Assembly (NCBI RefSeq): GCF_036880985.1
Contig: NZ_JBAJNO010000009.1
Location: forward strand, 3,198,501 to 3,262,500
DNA from: Limibacter armeniacum
GTDB taxonomy: Bacteria > Bacteroidota > Bacteroidia > Cytophagales > Flammeovirgaceae
DNA: 64,000 bases
Direction: 5' to 3'
Shown here one piece after another: positions 27,201-36,709 of this stretch. Positions within the stretch are counted from its first letter, which is position 1. Each line of letters begins with the position of its first letter. A program made the position numbers and the translations under genes. The notes beneath the pieces were generated by a model. It made no database searches. It saw only the letters and a list, made by a program, of their open reading frames with translations, and was not told the origin of the DNA.

Positions 27201-27497
27201 TGAATAACCAGATTATGGTGTCGAGAGAAGGATAATAGAAGATTATTCTGAATATCTTGTCCACTGATTTATGATTGTCAAATGCTCAACTAGTGTCTGC
27301 TTAGGAAACCAAAAAGGAACTTTTGGAATTTTAAGTATAGACAATGTGTTGAAAAATAGGATTATAGACTAAGGTTTTTTGCATTTATCAGTCGAGTAGT
27401 AAAGGTGATCTTAGAGGTTAAGTCGTATGTATAAAAGCATGTGCTTAACAATTAAGATTCTGTAACAGCTTCAGAATAAAATCATTACAAGCCGCTG

Positions 27498-27527
27498 TTG
27501 GATTAAACAATAAAATACGTACCTTTG
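27498..27527 (+). promoter_or_regulatory. Consensus promoter of rpsL
   Basis: TTG at 27498-27500 and TACCTTTG at 27520-27527 are separated by exactly 19 bases, an ideal match to the Bacteroidota promoter. Transcription would start near 27534, giving a leader of about 55 bases. Confidence 0.82.
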
Positions 27528-27588
27528 CCAATCGAAAAATTTCGAGAAGTATAGTATCGAAAAATTGAATAACTTAAAATTTAGTTAA

Positions 27589-27969
27589 ATGCCTACTATT
27601 CAACAACTAGTAAGAAAAGGTAGAACAAAGGTAGAGTACAAGTCGAAGTCTCCTGCACTTGACTCTTGCCCTCAGAGAAGAGGTGTGTGTACAAGGGTAT
27701 ACACTACTACACCAAAGAAACCTAACTCAGCGATGCGTAAAGTAGCAAGGGTTAGATTGACAAACGGTAAAGAGGTGAACGCCTACATCCCAGGTGAAGG
27801 TCACAACCTGCAAGAGCACTCAATCGTGCTGATCCGTGGTGGTAGAGTAAAAGACCTTCCAGGTGTACGTTACCACATCGTTCGTGGTGCACTTGACACT
27901 GCTGGTGTAGCGGGTAGAACTCAGCGTCGTTCGAAATACGGTGCTAAGAAACCTAAGGCTGCGAAATAA
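27589..27969 (+). CDS. rpsL: Ribosomal protein uS12
   Basis: A 126-residue 30S protein at the decoding centre. [10 protein letters not shown] places the streptomycin-related lysine at residue 43 in its sensitive form, and the [15 protein letters not shown] stretch is intact. It opens the str cluster under an ideal promoter. The gap to rpsG is 182 bases, longer than usual, and shows no clear terminator. Confidence 0.98.
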   Translation: MPTIQQLVRKGRTKVEYKSKSPALDSCPQRRGVCTRVYTTTPKKPNSAMRKVARVRLTNGKEVNAYIPGEGHNLQEHSIVLIRGGRVKDLPGVRYHIVRGALDTAGVAGRTQRRSKYGAKKPKAAK

Positions 27970-28151
27970 TCTCTGAAGGGAGCATAACCTTCAAGTTCTA
28001 AAAAAGTATTTATTTCTGATAATTTTAAAGCTGCAGCCCTGAAGGAGTTAGGCGTTGATAGTTAATCAGTTATGGGTTGGAAGCATTCGAGCTATTAACG
28101 ATTGATGGCTGAAATACTACTGACAGTAAGGGTGGCTTAAAAAGGAAAACA

Positions 28152-28634
28152 ATGAGAAAGGCAAAACCTAAAAAAAGATACGTACTTCCTGATCCTAAGT
28201 TTGGAGACGTAATGGTAACTAAGTTCGTTAACAACTTGATGTTGGACGGGAAGAAAAGTATTGCTTATAGCATTTTCTACGATGCATTGGCAATTATTGA
28301 AGAAAGAATGAACAAAGGTGAAGAGAAAGTAAACGGTCTTGATATTTTCAAGAAAGCACTTTCTAACATCATGCCAGGCGTTGAGGTGAAATCAAGAAGA
28401 GTTGGTGGTGCTACTTTCCAGGTGCCTATCGAGGTTCGCCCAGAAAGAAAGCAGTCTCTTGGTATGAAGTGGATGATCATGTACGCAAGAAAGCGTAATG
28501 AAAAGACGATGAAAGAAAAGCTTGCTGGTGAAATCATCGCTGCTTCAAGAGGTGAAGGCGCTGCTGTGAAGAAGAAAGAGGACACTCACAGAATGGCAGA
28601 AGCAAACAAAGCATTTTCTCACTTTAGATTCTAA
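28152..28634 (+). CDS. rpsG: Ribosomal protein uS7
   Basis: A 160-residue 30S protein that binds the 3' domain of 16S rRNA near the E and P sites. The sequence is full length, with the [13 protein letters not shown] and [12 protein letters not shown] blocks typical of uS7. Its stop lies 6 bases before the GTG start of fusA, so the two are translationally linked in the str cluster. Confidence 0.98.
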   Translation: MRKAKPKKRYVLPDPKFGDVMVTKFVNNLMLDGKKSIAYSIFYDALAIIEERMNKGEEKVNGLDIFKKALSNIMPGVEVKSRRVGGATFQVPIEVRPERKQSLGMKWMIMYARKRNEKTMKEKLAGEIIAASRGEGAAVKKKEDTHRMAEANKAFSHFRF

Positions 28635-28640
28635 TAAACA

Positions 28641-30782
28641 GTGGCTACGAAAATCGACCTTACACATCAAAGAAATATCGGTATCATGGCTCACATCGAT
28701 GCTGGTAAGACAACAACTACGGAGCGTATCCTGTTCTACACTGGTAAATCTCACAAGATCGGTGAAGTACACGATGGTGCTGCGACTATGGACTGGATGG
28801 AGCAGGAGCAGGAAAGAGGTATTACAATTACTTCTGCTGCGACTACTACCACTTGGGGTTACCCAACAGAACAAGGTAAAAGAAACGACAAAACTGAGGA
28901 TTACAAGATTAACATCATTGATACTCCTGGTCACGTAGACTTTACTGTAGAGGTAGAGCGTTCATTGCGTGTATTGGACGGTGCTGTTGCCCTATTCTGT
29001 GCTGTATCTGGTGTAGAGCCTCAGTCTGAAACAGTTTGGAGACAAGCAGATACTTACGGTGTTCCTCGTATTTGTTTCGTAAACAAAATGGACCGTGCAG
29101 GTGCTGACTTCTTTGCTGCTGTTAAGACTATCAAAGAGAAACTAGGTGCTAACCCAGTTCCTTTGCAAGTGCCAATTGGTGCTGAAGAAGGTTTCAAAGG
29201 TGTGGTTGACCTTGTATCAAACAAAGCAATTGTTTGGAACGACGAAGACCAAGGATTTACATATAACGTAATCGATATTCCAGAAGACCTTGTTGATGAC
29301 GTAGAGCATTGGAGAACTAACCTTATCGAGGAAGTTTCTGCTTACGACGAAGCACTGATGGAAAAATTCTTTGAGGATCCAGATTCAATTACTGAAGATG
29401 AGATCAATGCAGCGATCCGTAAGGCGGTAATCGACATGTCATTCTCTCCAGTAATGTGTGGTTCTGCATTTAAGAACAAAGGTGTTCAAGCATTGCTTGA
29501 CGCTGTATGTACTTACCTGCCATCTCCACTGGACCTGCCTCCTACTACAGGTACAGACCCTGACACTGGTGCTGAGCTGACAAGAAAGCCAGACGTGAAC
29601 GAGCCGTTCGCAGCGTTGGCATTTAAGATCGCTACTGACCCATTTGTAGGTCGTCTTTGCTTTATGAGAGTTTACTCTGGTAAACTGGATTCTGGTTCAT
29701 ACATCCTGAACAACAGAACTGGTAAGAAAGAGCGTATCTCTCGTCTGATGCAAATGCACTCTAACAAGCAGAACCCAATCGACTTCGTTGAGGCAGGTGA
29801 TATTTGTGCGGGTGTTGGTTTCAAGGATATCAAGACTGGTGACTCACTGTCTGATCTTGACAACCCAATCGTTCTGGAAGAGATGAAGTTCCCAGAGCCA
29901 GTAATCGGTGTTGCTATCGAGCCTAAGACTAAAGGTGACGTAGACAAGCTGGGTACTGCGTTGGCGAAACTGGTAGAAGAGGATCCTACCCTGACAGTGA
30001 AGACTGACCACGAAACTGGCCAGACTATCTTGAGAGGTATGGGTGAGCTTCATCTGGAAATCATCGTTGACCGTCTGAAGCGTGAGTTCAAGGTTGAAAT
30101 CAACCAAGGTGCTCCTCAGGTTGCTTACCGTGAAGCCATCAAAGGTTCAGTTGAACACAGAGAGGTTTACAAGAAGCAGACTGGTGGTAAAGGTAAATTT
30201 GCAGACGTTCAGTTCGAACTGATGCCTGCTGAGCCTAACGCAGAAGGAATCGTTGAAGCTGGTCTTCAGTTTGTTGACGAAATCAAAGGTGGTGTTATCC
30301 CTAAAGAATTCGTTCCAGCTGTACAGAAAGGTTTCGAGGCAGCAATGTCTAATGGTGTTCTTGCAGGATTCCCTATCGATGCTATGCGCGTTAGAGTATT
30401 CTTCGGTTCATACCACAACGTCGATTCAGATGCACTGTCATTCGAATTGGCTGCGAAACTTGGTTTCAAAGAGGCAGCGAAGAAATGTAACCCAGTTCTT
30501 CTTGAGCCAGTAATGGCTGTTGAGGTAATCACTCCAGACGAGTACACTGGTTCTGTAATCGGTGATATCAACCGTCGTCGTGGTCTTCCTAAAGGTCAAG
30601 ATTCAAGAACTGGTGGTGCAGTAGCTATCCAAGCGGATGTACCTCTGTCAGAACTGTTCGGTTATGTAACTGACCTGCGTACACTGACTTCAGGTCGTGC
30701 GGCAGCAACGTTGACATTCTCTCACTATGCTGAGGTGCCTAACAACATCGCAGAAGAAGTGATTAAAGAGCAAAAAGGTTAA
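28641..30782 (+). CDS. fusA: Elongation factor G
   Basis: A 713-residue translocation GTPase. The GTP-binding motifs are [12 protein letters not shown] (about residues 17-28), [11 protein letters not shown] (switch region), DTPGHVDF (about 97-104) and NKMDRAG. The length and the five-domain layout are those of canonical EF-G. The start is GTG, 6 bases after rpsG. Tuf does not follow; the next gene is rpsJ. Confidence 0.98.
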   Translation: MATKIDLTHQRNIGIMAHIDAGKTTTTERILFYTGKSHKIGEVHDGAATMDWMEQEQERGITITSAATTTTWGYPTEQGKRNDKTEDYKINIIDTPGHVDFTVEVERSLRVLDGAVALFCAVSGVEPQSETVWRQADTYGVPRICFVNKMDRAGADFFAAVKTIKEKLGANPVPLQVPIGAEEGFKGVVDLVSNKAIVWNDEDQGFTYNVIDIPEDLVDDVEHWRTNLIEEVSAYDEALMEKFFEDPDSITEDEINAAIRKAVIDMSFSPVMCGSAFKNKGVQALLDAVCTYLPSPLDLPPTTGTDPDTGAELTRKPDVNEPFAALAFKIATDPFVGRLCFMRVYSGKLDSGSYILNNRTGKKERISRLMQMHSNKQNPIDFVEAGDICAGVGFKDIKTGDSLSDLDNPIVLEEMKFPEPVIGVAIEPKTKGDVDKLGTALAKLVEEDPTLTVKTDHETGQTILRGMGELHLEIIVDRLKREFKVEINQGAPQVAYREAIKGSVEHREVYKKQTGGKGKFADVQFELMPAEPNAEGIVEAGLQFVDEIKGGVIPKEFVPAVQKGFEAAMSNGVLAGFPIDAMRVRVFFGSYHNVDSDALSFELAAKLGFKEAAKKCNPVLLEPVMAVEVITPDEYTGSVIGDINRRRGLPKGQDSRTGGAVAIQADVPLSELFGYVTDLRTLTSGRAAATLTFSHYAEVPNNIAEEVIKEQKG

Positions 30783-30801
30783 TCCTTTATAAATAATTAA
30801 T

Positions 30802-30845
30802 TCTGGAGAGAGGTGGTTCAAATCTCTCTTCCAGATTGTTTTAGG
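30802..30845 (+). terminator. Terminator-like hairpin between fusA and rpsJ
   Basis: TCTGGAGAGAG and CTCTCTTCCAGA pair over 11 bp with one bulged T around an 11-base loop, followed by TTGTTTT. It may end the str transcript or weaken transcription into rpsJ. Confidence 0.6.
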
Positions 30846-30931
30846 CCTTTCGGTGTATATTATGGATATCGTCAGGCTGTATTAAACTCCATAACTTATT
30901 AGCAGACGGCTAATATTTTATAATTAAGAAT

Positions 30932-31237
30932 ATGACACAGAAAATTAGAATCAAACTTAAGTCTTACGACCACAACTTGGTTGACAAGTCTGCAGCTAAA
31001 ATCGTTGAAGCTGTTAAGAAAACAGGTGCAGTAGTTAGCGGTCCAATTCCGTTGCCTACAAGAAAGGAAAAGTTTACAGTGTTGAAGTCACCACACGTAA
31101 ACAAGAAGGCGAGAGAGCAATTCCAGTTGTGTACTTACAAAAGACTGGTAGATATCTTCCCTACATCTTCTAAGACAGTTGACGCGCTGATGAAGCTGGA
31201 ACTGCCTTCAGGTGTAGATGTTGAAATCAAAGTTTGA
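30932..31237 (+). CDS. rpsJ: Ribosomal protein uS10
   Basis: A 101-residue 30S protein that also acts in transcription antitermination (NusE). Full length, with the [11 protein letters not shown] start and GPIPLPT and [12 protein letters not shown] blocks. In most bacteria it is followed by rplC and the rest of the S10 operon. Here a strong terminator and an unrelated TPR gene follow, so rpsJ has been left at the end of the str cluster, apart from the S10 genes. Confidence 0.97.
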   Translation: MTQKIRIKLKSYDHNLVDKSAAKIVEAVKKTGAVVSGPIPLPTRKEKFTVLKSPHVNKKAREQFQLCTYKRLVDIFPTSSKTVDALMKLELPSGVDVEIKV

Positions 31238-31282
31238 TTCAGCCTTTCGAAGGTAAATTCTGAAAAGATAACGCATACAGGT

Positions 31283-31320
31283 ACCCCTGCCAATTCTAGA
31301 CTCTGGCAGGGGTTTTTCTT
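31283..31320 (+). terminator. Strong intrinsic terminator after rpsJ
   Basis: ACCCCTGCCA and TGGCAGGGGT form a perfect 10-bp GC-rich stem with an 11-base loop, followed by TTTTTCTTT. Confidence 0.92.
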
Positions 31321-31446
31321 TGCCCAAACTTTCGTAGCCCCTCCAATTTTTTTAGATTCAGGAAAACCCATAAGCCTATCAGGTAGTTGCTCCAAAAAAC
31401 TGTCGATATGTTTACTTTCATTAGCCTCATACTTGTATTCATACCC

Positions 31447-32364
31447 ATGAAACACAACATTCAGGAATTACCCCTTGAGCAAGCGATAGCACTCTATGAG
31501 AAGGGCGCACTTCAGCAAGCACAGACTGCTTTTGAATTGCTTCGTCATAATGCTCCTAATAATGAAGAGGTGCTTTTGTACTTGAGTTATATAGCTGTGG
31601 GGCTTGAAGAACCTGAGAAAGCAGAGCCCTATTTGGTTAACCTGCTTAGGATACATCCTGATAAAGCAGAGTACCATTACCTATTGGGAGCTAGCTTAGG
31701 ATTGCAAGCGCTGAAATCGGGTACATTTAGACAAATGTTATTGGCTCCAAGGATGAAAGCCTCATTTGAGGAGGCTATCCGGCTAGATAAAGAACATACT
31801 GAGGCTAGAAAGGCATTGGTGGACTATTACTTGAAAGCTCCTGCTATTTTAGGTGGAACCCCTAAAGCATTGGAAGAGGCTAGTAGTATTGAGAAGTATG
31901 ATAAGCGAACAGGTTTATTGGTAAAAGCAAAAATATATAATGAGTCAGGAGAGGAGAAAAAGGCAGTTGAGTGTCTTGAGCAGTTGCTATTGTCTGGAAG
32001 CGCAGAAGCTGGTGATTATATGCAGTTGGTCGGATATTGGAAGCGAGAAGGAAATCTTTGGGTAAAATTGGAGAGGTTTAAAGAACAGTATTCATCACTC
32101 CCTCAAACTTATTATTTAGTAGCCTTGGCTTCGTTAGATACAGAGAGTCATACAGAAGAAGGAATACAAGCGATTAACCAATATATATCTAAGGTAGGTA
32201 AGCAGGAGAAAGAAATATATGCAGATGCTTACTGCAAGCTTGGGAAGTTGTATATACAAAGGAGGCAGAAGAATGAAGCGTTTGACGCTTTTGAAAAAGC
32301 ATTAGAGTACTGTCCTGATTCCGTTGAAGCCAATGAGGAAATCAGTAAACTGAAACGTGATTGA
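31447..32364 (+). CDS. TPR-repeat protein
   Basis: A 305-residue protein made largely of tetratricopeptide helix pairs, for example EQAIALYEKGALQQAQTAFE near residues 10-29 and NEAFDAFEKALEYCPDSVEAN near the end. There is no catalytic motif. ATG at 31447 is chosen; ATG at 31408 would add a short hydrophobic segment (FTFISLILVF) that could act as a membrane anchor, so the start is uncertain. A terminator follows. Confidence 0.72.
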   Translation: MKHNIQELPLEQAIALYEKGALQQAQTAFELLRHNAPNNEEVLLYLSYIAVGLEEPEKAEPYLVNLLRIHPDKAEYHYLLGASLGLQALKSGTFRQMLLAPRMKASFEEAIRLDKEHTEARKALVDYYLKAPAILGGTPKALEEASSIEKYDKRTGLLVKAKIYNESGEEKKAVECLEQLLLSGSAEAGDYMQLVGYWKREGNLWVKLERFKEQYSSLPQTYYLVALASLDTESHTEEGIQAINQYISKVGKQEKEIYADAYCKLGKLYIQRRQKNEAFDAFEKALEYCPDSVEANEEISKLKRD

Positions 32365-32714
32365 GCAGTATTTGTACTTTACTTAAAGTGTGAGCAGCAG
32401 GTTTTGCTGCCTTTTTATTTAGTCTCTAGCGATGTGCCTTTTATTTATAAATGGTAATGTTTTCTATTATTAAGAAATAAGGCAGTTGAGAAGCTTTATA
32501 AGGCTCTATTCACAATAGTTGTTAATGATCTTGAGGTGACAATATATATTCTCAGGATCGTAATATGATGTGCTGATCGTTGTCGAAAAGGGTGAAGTTG
32601 TTGATTGTTTAGCTGTAAGTGCAGTGTTATATTACATGTGTACTTTCTACCTATTTTTTAAAAGTCAGCTATACAAAATCTGATAACCAGATAATTAAAC
32701 CCAGACGACAAGCT
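32365..32714. other. Intergenic region
   Basis: This 350-base AT-rich stretch carries the terminator at 32394-32420. An upstream extension of the next reading frame reaches 32619 but looks non-coding. I see nothing else. Confidence 0.5.
32394..32420 (+). terminator. Intrinsic terminator after the TPR gene
   Basis: GCAGCA and TGCTGC pair around GGTTT and are followed by CTTTTTATTT. Confidence 0.72.
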
Positions 32715-33716
32715 ATGAAACTAAGACTCTTTGTATGGTTAGTTACCATACCCATCTACTCGGTATTTGGCGCTTTTACTTCTAATGATCATGGAGGAGA
32801 TGAAGAGCTTATACGTAAAGAGCAGTTAAGTAATAGGCATAAGGCAGTTGAAGTGTTGAATATTCGCAAAGAGTATCACAAGAAATATCCTCGTGGTTAC
32901 CGCATACACTATAAGCTCCGTTTGACAAGTCTACAGAAAGAGATAGGCTTTTATGATGCCATCAACAGTTCACATGCTGTGAACCCTAAAGGAATCAGGT
33001 ACCTTGGAGAAATAGACATGGACAAGGATCTGTTAGAGCCTTATGAACAGGTTTACAGACTTGCTTATAAGGTGCTATTTGCTCATGAAGGAAAATATGA
33101 TGCTATCAATACTTATGATAGAGGAGTATTCTCGTTCGGCTTCATTCAAAACAATGCAAAATATGGAGAGCTTTCCCTTTTTATGAAGCAGTTGTCATTG
33201 TATTACCCAGAAGCTTATTATCGCTATTTTGGTGAAAGAGGGATAGAAGTGAATCGTGATGAGGAAGGGAGTAATATGATACAAGTGGTGGACGATACAG
33301 GCAAGCTCTTAATGGGAGACGCTGCATGGAAATATATGAGTGAAGATGTGAAAGTGATAGCCTGTTTTATAGAAGCAGCCCATGATGTATCTATTCGTAA
33401 GATGCAGCGGGAGTTTTTACACGAACGATACACCAATTTGCTTTTAGAAAGGTCGGCTAAGTTTCACGGTAAATATTATACATGGGGAGAGTTGATGGGA
33501 GCAGATGAGAAGCTATTAGCAGCGGCGGTGACCTTAGGAGTGAATCTTGGGGTGGGAGGAGCTAATAGTGTCTTACAAAAAGCCCTGAATGAGATGAGTG
33601 CCTTGTATAAAAGCCCTGATCAGATAAATATGGAGCTGTTTCTGAGGCAAATCAGGAGTATAGGAAATGATGATCGGGTTACCCGCCGTATCAACATGAT
33701 TTTAGAAGCCAATTAA
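32715..33716 (+). CDS. Exported protein, possibly lysozyme-like
   Basis: A 333-residue protein with a signal peptide (about residues 1-20, MKLRLFVWLVTIPIYSVFGA). Around residues 118-140 it reads AHEGKYDAINTYDRG followed by VFSFGFIQ: a Glu, then Y-D-x-x-N-x-x-D-R-G-x-x-S-F-G-x-x-Q. This resembles the active-site layout of some lysozyme-fold muramidases and chitosanase-like enzymes. The resemblance is from memory and weak, so the function should be read as unknown. ATG at 32715 is chosen over the longer frame for its clean signal peptide. It converges on mutS. Confidence 0.55.
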   Translation: MKLRLFVWLVTIPIYSVFGAFTSNDHGGDEELIRKEQLSNRHKAVEVLNIRKEYHKKYPRGYRIHYKLRLTSLQKEIGFYDAINSSHAVNPKGIRYLGEIDMDKDLLEPYEQVYRLAYKVLFAHEGKYDAINTYDRGVFSFGFIQNNAKYGELSLFMKQLSLYYPEAYYRYFGERGIEVNRDEEGSNMIQVVDDTGKLLMGDAAWKYMSEDVKVIACFIEAAHDVSIRKMQREFLHERYTNLLLERSAKFHGKYYTWGELMGADEKLLAAAVTLGVNLGVGGANSVLQKALNEMSALYKSPDQINMELFLRQIRSIGNDDRVTRRINMILEAN

Positions 33717-33726
33717 GGAAATAGAT

Positions 33727-33761
33727 AAAAGGTCAGTAGTGATTAGCTACTGACCTTTTTT
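33727..33761. terminator. Bidirectional terminator between converging genes
   Basis: AAAAGGTCAGTAG and CTACTGACCTTTT form a 13-bp stem with a 7-base loop; T-runs lie on both outer sides, serving the rightward gene and leftward mutS. Confidence 0.88.
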
Positions 33762-33765
33762 ATCA

Positions 33766-36381
33766 TTAGTTCTTCAGAAGTCCTTTTAATTCATTTAGCT
33801 TCATCAGTGCCTCAATCGGTGTAAGAGTGTTGACATCCAAATCCTTTAAGGTCTTTTTAAGCTTTTCAGCTGCAGGGTCAGTAGCATCAAAAATGCTGAG
33901 CTGGTAATTGTTTTTTGGCACTTCTTTTACTCTTTCCTTATGTTCCGCTGTAATCTTGTCCTGTTCCAGATGGTGTAGAATCTCATTAGCCCTGTCTACA
34001 ATGTTTGAAGGCATACCAGCCAATTGAGCAACATGGATACCGAAGCTGTGCTCACTGCCACCCTCTTGAAGCTTACGCATAAAGATTACTTTACCTTTAT
34101 ACTCTTTGACAGCTACATTGTAGTTCTTGATTCTAGGGAAATCTTCTGCCAGTTGGTTTAGTTCATGGTAGTGAGTGGCAAATAAGGTTTTAGCCTTGGC
34201 CCCCTTATGGTTGTGCAGGTACTCTACAATTGACCATGCAATCGAAATACCATCATAAGTACTGGTTCCCCTTCCAATTTCATCCATAAGAATAAGACTA
34301 CGGTCAGAAAGGTTATTCAGAATACTGGCGGTTTCCGTCATCTCAACCATAAAAGTGGATTCGCCTTTTGATAAGTTATCTGACGCACCCACTCTGGTAA
34401 ATACTTTATCTACCAATCCGATCTCAGCTGACTTAGCAGGGACAAAAGACCCCATCTGTGCCATCAGGACAATAAGGGCTGTTTGTCTCAATAGGGCGGA
34501 TTTACCAGCCATATTCGGACCTGTAATTATCAGTATTTGCTGATCGTCATCGCTGAGCTTGATATCATTAGGAATATACTCTTCGCCAATTGGCAACTGA
34601 CGCTCAATCACAGGGTGGCGACCTTCTTTAATGAGAAGCTTTTTGTCATCCTTGATTGTTGGTTTGGCGTAATTGTATTCCAATGCGTTTTGTGCAAATG
34701 ACAGAAGACAGTCCAAGATGGCAAGTGTACCTGCGTTTTGCTGTACTTGAGCTACATATTCATTAGCAGTACAGATAAGCTCAGTGAAGATTCTGCTTTC
34801 TATGACTTGAATCTGACTTTCAGCAGTCAGGATTTTTTCCTCATAGGTTTTTAGTTCCTCCGTGATGTATCGCTCTGAGCTAACCAAGGTTGATTTTCTG
34901 ATCCATTCACTAGGTACTTTATCCTTATGAGCATTACGCACTTCAAGGTAATAACCAAAGACTTTGTTGTAACCTATCTTCAGTGATGGAATACCTGTTC
35001 TTTCTGTTTCACGTTGCTGAATTTGTTTCAGATAATCCTTACCGGAAAAGGCAATTTTACGCAACTCATCTAACTCCGTATCTATCCCTTCTTTAACAAG
35101 TCCACCTTGTGTTGCATTTAGAGGAGGATTGTCATCTAACTCTTTTTCGATTTTCTCAATCAGGAGGTCGCAACGGTTCAATCTGTCAGCCAGTTTTTGA
35201 ACTTGAGGTGCGTCAGTTTTTTCAAGGATATCTTTAATAGGGAGTGTATTCTTCAGTGCTTTTTTAAGCTGTACCATTTCCCTTGGGTTGATACGACCTA
35301 CTGCCACTTTGGAAATCAGTCGCTCAATATCTCCAATTTGCCTTAAAGGCTGAAGCGTATCTTCCATGAGTTCCTCTTCCTCAGTAAAGAAAGCAACGGT
35401 ATTTAAGCGTTCATCAATTACCTGTTTGTTTTTCAGCGGAAGAACCGTCCACTTTTTCATTAGTCTGGCACCCATTGGCGTTACAGAGCGATCAAGTGTT
35501 TCGATCAATGGGACTCCACCTTCCTGCTGAGGATATAGAAGCTCAAGGTTGCGGATTGTAAACTTGTCAAGCCAAACATATTTGTCTTCTTCAATCCTGC
35601 TGAGCGTTGAGATGTGGCTGACCTGATGGTGTTCAGTGGCTTCTAGGTAGTATAGAGCAGCACCTGCTGCAATAATACCAGCCTTCATGTTCTCGATACC
35701 AAACCCTTTCAGTGACTTGGTGCCAAAATGTTTGGTCAGGCGTTCATAACCAAATTCATGTGTGTATACCCAATCCTCTAATTGGAACGTAGTGTACAAA
35801 TCACCAAGACGTTCCTGATATACTTCTCGCTGTATACGGCAGTAGATTACTTCAGAAGGCGCAAAGCTTTGTAATAACTTCTCGATATAGGAAAAGTCAC
35901 CTTGTGCTGTAAGGAACTCACCTGTTGAAATATCCAAAAACGCGACGCCAACAGCATCTTTTTCAAAGTGTACTGAAGCCAGATAGTTGTTGCGTTTTAC
36001 ATTCAAGACATTGTCGTTGAAGGATACACCAGGTGTTACAAGTTCTGTAATTCCCCTCTTTACAATACCCTTGGCAGCTTTAGGATCTTCCAATTGGTCA
36101 CAAATAGCAACACGCTGTCCAGCCTTTACAAGTCGAGGAAGGTAAGTGTCCAACGCATGGTGAGGGAATCCTGCAAGCTCTACTGCAGATGCACTGCCAT
36201 TAGATCTTTTGGTTAGAACAATGTCCAGAATCTTGCTGGCAGTGATGGCGTCTTCCCCAAACGTTTCGTAGAAATCGCCTACTCTGAACAGTAATAGCGC
36301 TCCTGGGTGTTTTGCCTTGATCGCATTGTACTGTTTCATCAACGGAGTCTCTTTCTCCTTTTTGTCTGCTTTCTTTGCCAA
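33766..36381 (-). CDS. mutS: DNA mismatch repair protein MutS
   Basis: An 871-residue mismatch-recognition ATPase. Near the N-terminus [16 protein letters not shown] carries the Phe-x-Glu mismatch wedge; the ATPase has [15 protein letters not shown] (Walker A), [16 protein letters not shown] (Walker B) and ATHYHEL. Two TTG codons are possible starts. TTG at 36381 gives [16 protein letters not shown], matching the usual family N-terminus, while TTG at 36411 adds ten residues. It stands alone on the minus strand. Confidence 0.95.
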   Translation of the reverse strand: MAKKADKKEKETPLMKQYNAIKAKHPGALLLFRVGDFYETFGEDAITASKILDIVLTKRSNGSASAVELAGFPHHALDTYLPRLVKAGQRVAICDQLEDPKAAKGIVKRGITELVTPGVSFNDNVLNVKRNNYLASVHFEKDAVGVAFLDISTGEFLTAQGDFSYIEKLLQSFAPSEVIYCRIQREVYQERLGDLYTTFQLEDWVYTHEFGYERLTKHFGTKSLKGFGIENMKAGIIAAGAALYYLEATEHHQVSHISTLSRIEEDKYVWLDKFTIRNLELLYPQQEGGVPLIETLDRSVTPMGARLMKKWTVLPLKNKQVIDERLNTVAFFTEEEELMEDTLQPLRQIGDIERLISKVAVGRINPREMVQLKKALKNTLPIKDILEKTDAPQVQKLADRLNRCDLLIEKIEKELDDNPPLNATQGGLVKEGIDTELDELRKIAFSGKDYLKQIQQRETERTGIPSLKIGYNKVFGYYLEVRNAHKDKVPSEWIRKSTLVSSERYITEELKTYEEKILTAESQIQVIESRIFTELICTANEYVAQVQQNAGTLAILDCLLSFAQNALEYNYAKPTIKDDKKLLIKEGRHPVIERQLPIGEEYIPNDIKLSDDDQQILIITGPNMAGKSALLRQTALIVLMAQMGSFVPAKSAEIGLVDKVFTRVGASDNLSKGESTFMVEMTETASILNNLSDRSLILMDEIGRGTSTYDGISIAWSIVEYLHNHKGAKAKTLFATHYHELNQLAEDFPRIKNYNVAVKEYKGKVIFMRKLQEGGSEHSFGIHVAQLAGMPSNIVDRANEILHHLEQDKITAEHKERVKEVPKNNYQLSIFDATDPAAEKLKKTLKDLDVNTLTPIEALMKLNELKGLLKN

Positions 36382-36709
36382 GGGATGTATATTTTTTGTT
36401 AGTGAAGTCAATTATTCTGTTAGGGGCAATGAAGTGAATTGCCTTTGTTTCCGAAAAGTCCATCGAAAATCCAAAAATTGTTCAAAATTAGGAAAAACAC
36501 ATGGATTTTACGGAGTTATGGCTATTGATTTCTTATCATCAATCCAATTATTAATGATTGTTTGTTATTTTAATTACCACATAACCCAAAAGGTGTAAAG
36601 TTCAACTTAATTTATACTGTTTAGCTCATAGGATATATGACAACGAATTGAACTTGCGCCGAATAATTTTTGAGCTAAAAACAATTTACCTTCTATTGAA
36701 AGAGAACCT

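Larger units (their letters stand above)
27101..27588. other. Intergenic region with rpsL promoter and leader
   Basis: This 488-base gap holds a likely terminator for the lyase gene (27129-27200) and the rpsL promoter (27498-27527). Just before rpsL is the near-palindrome TAACTTAAAATTTAGTTA, and at 27532-27545 the inverted repeat TCGAAAAATTTCGA. These leader elements may take part in ribosomal-protein autoregulation, which is inference. The rest shows nothing. Confidence 0.55.
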
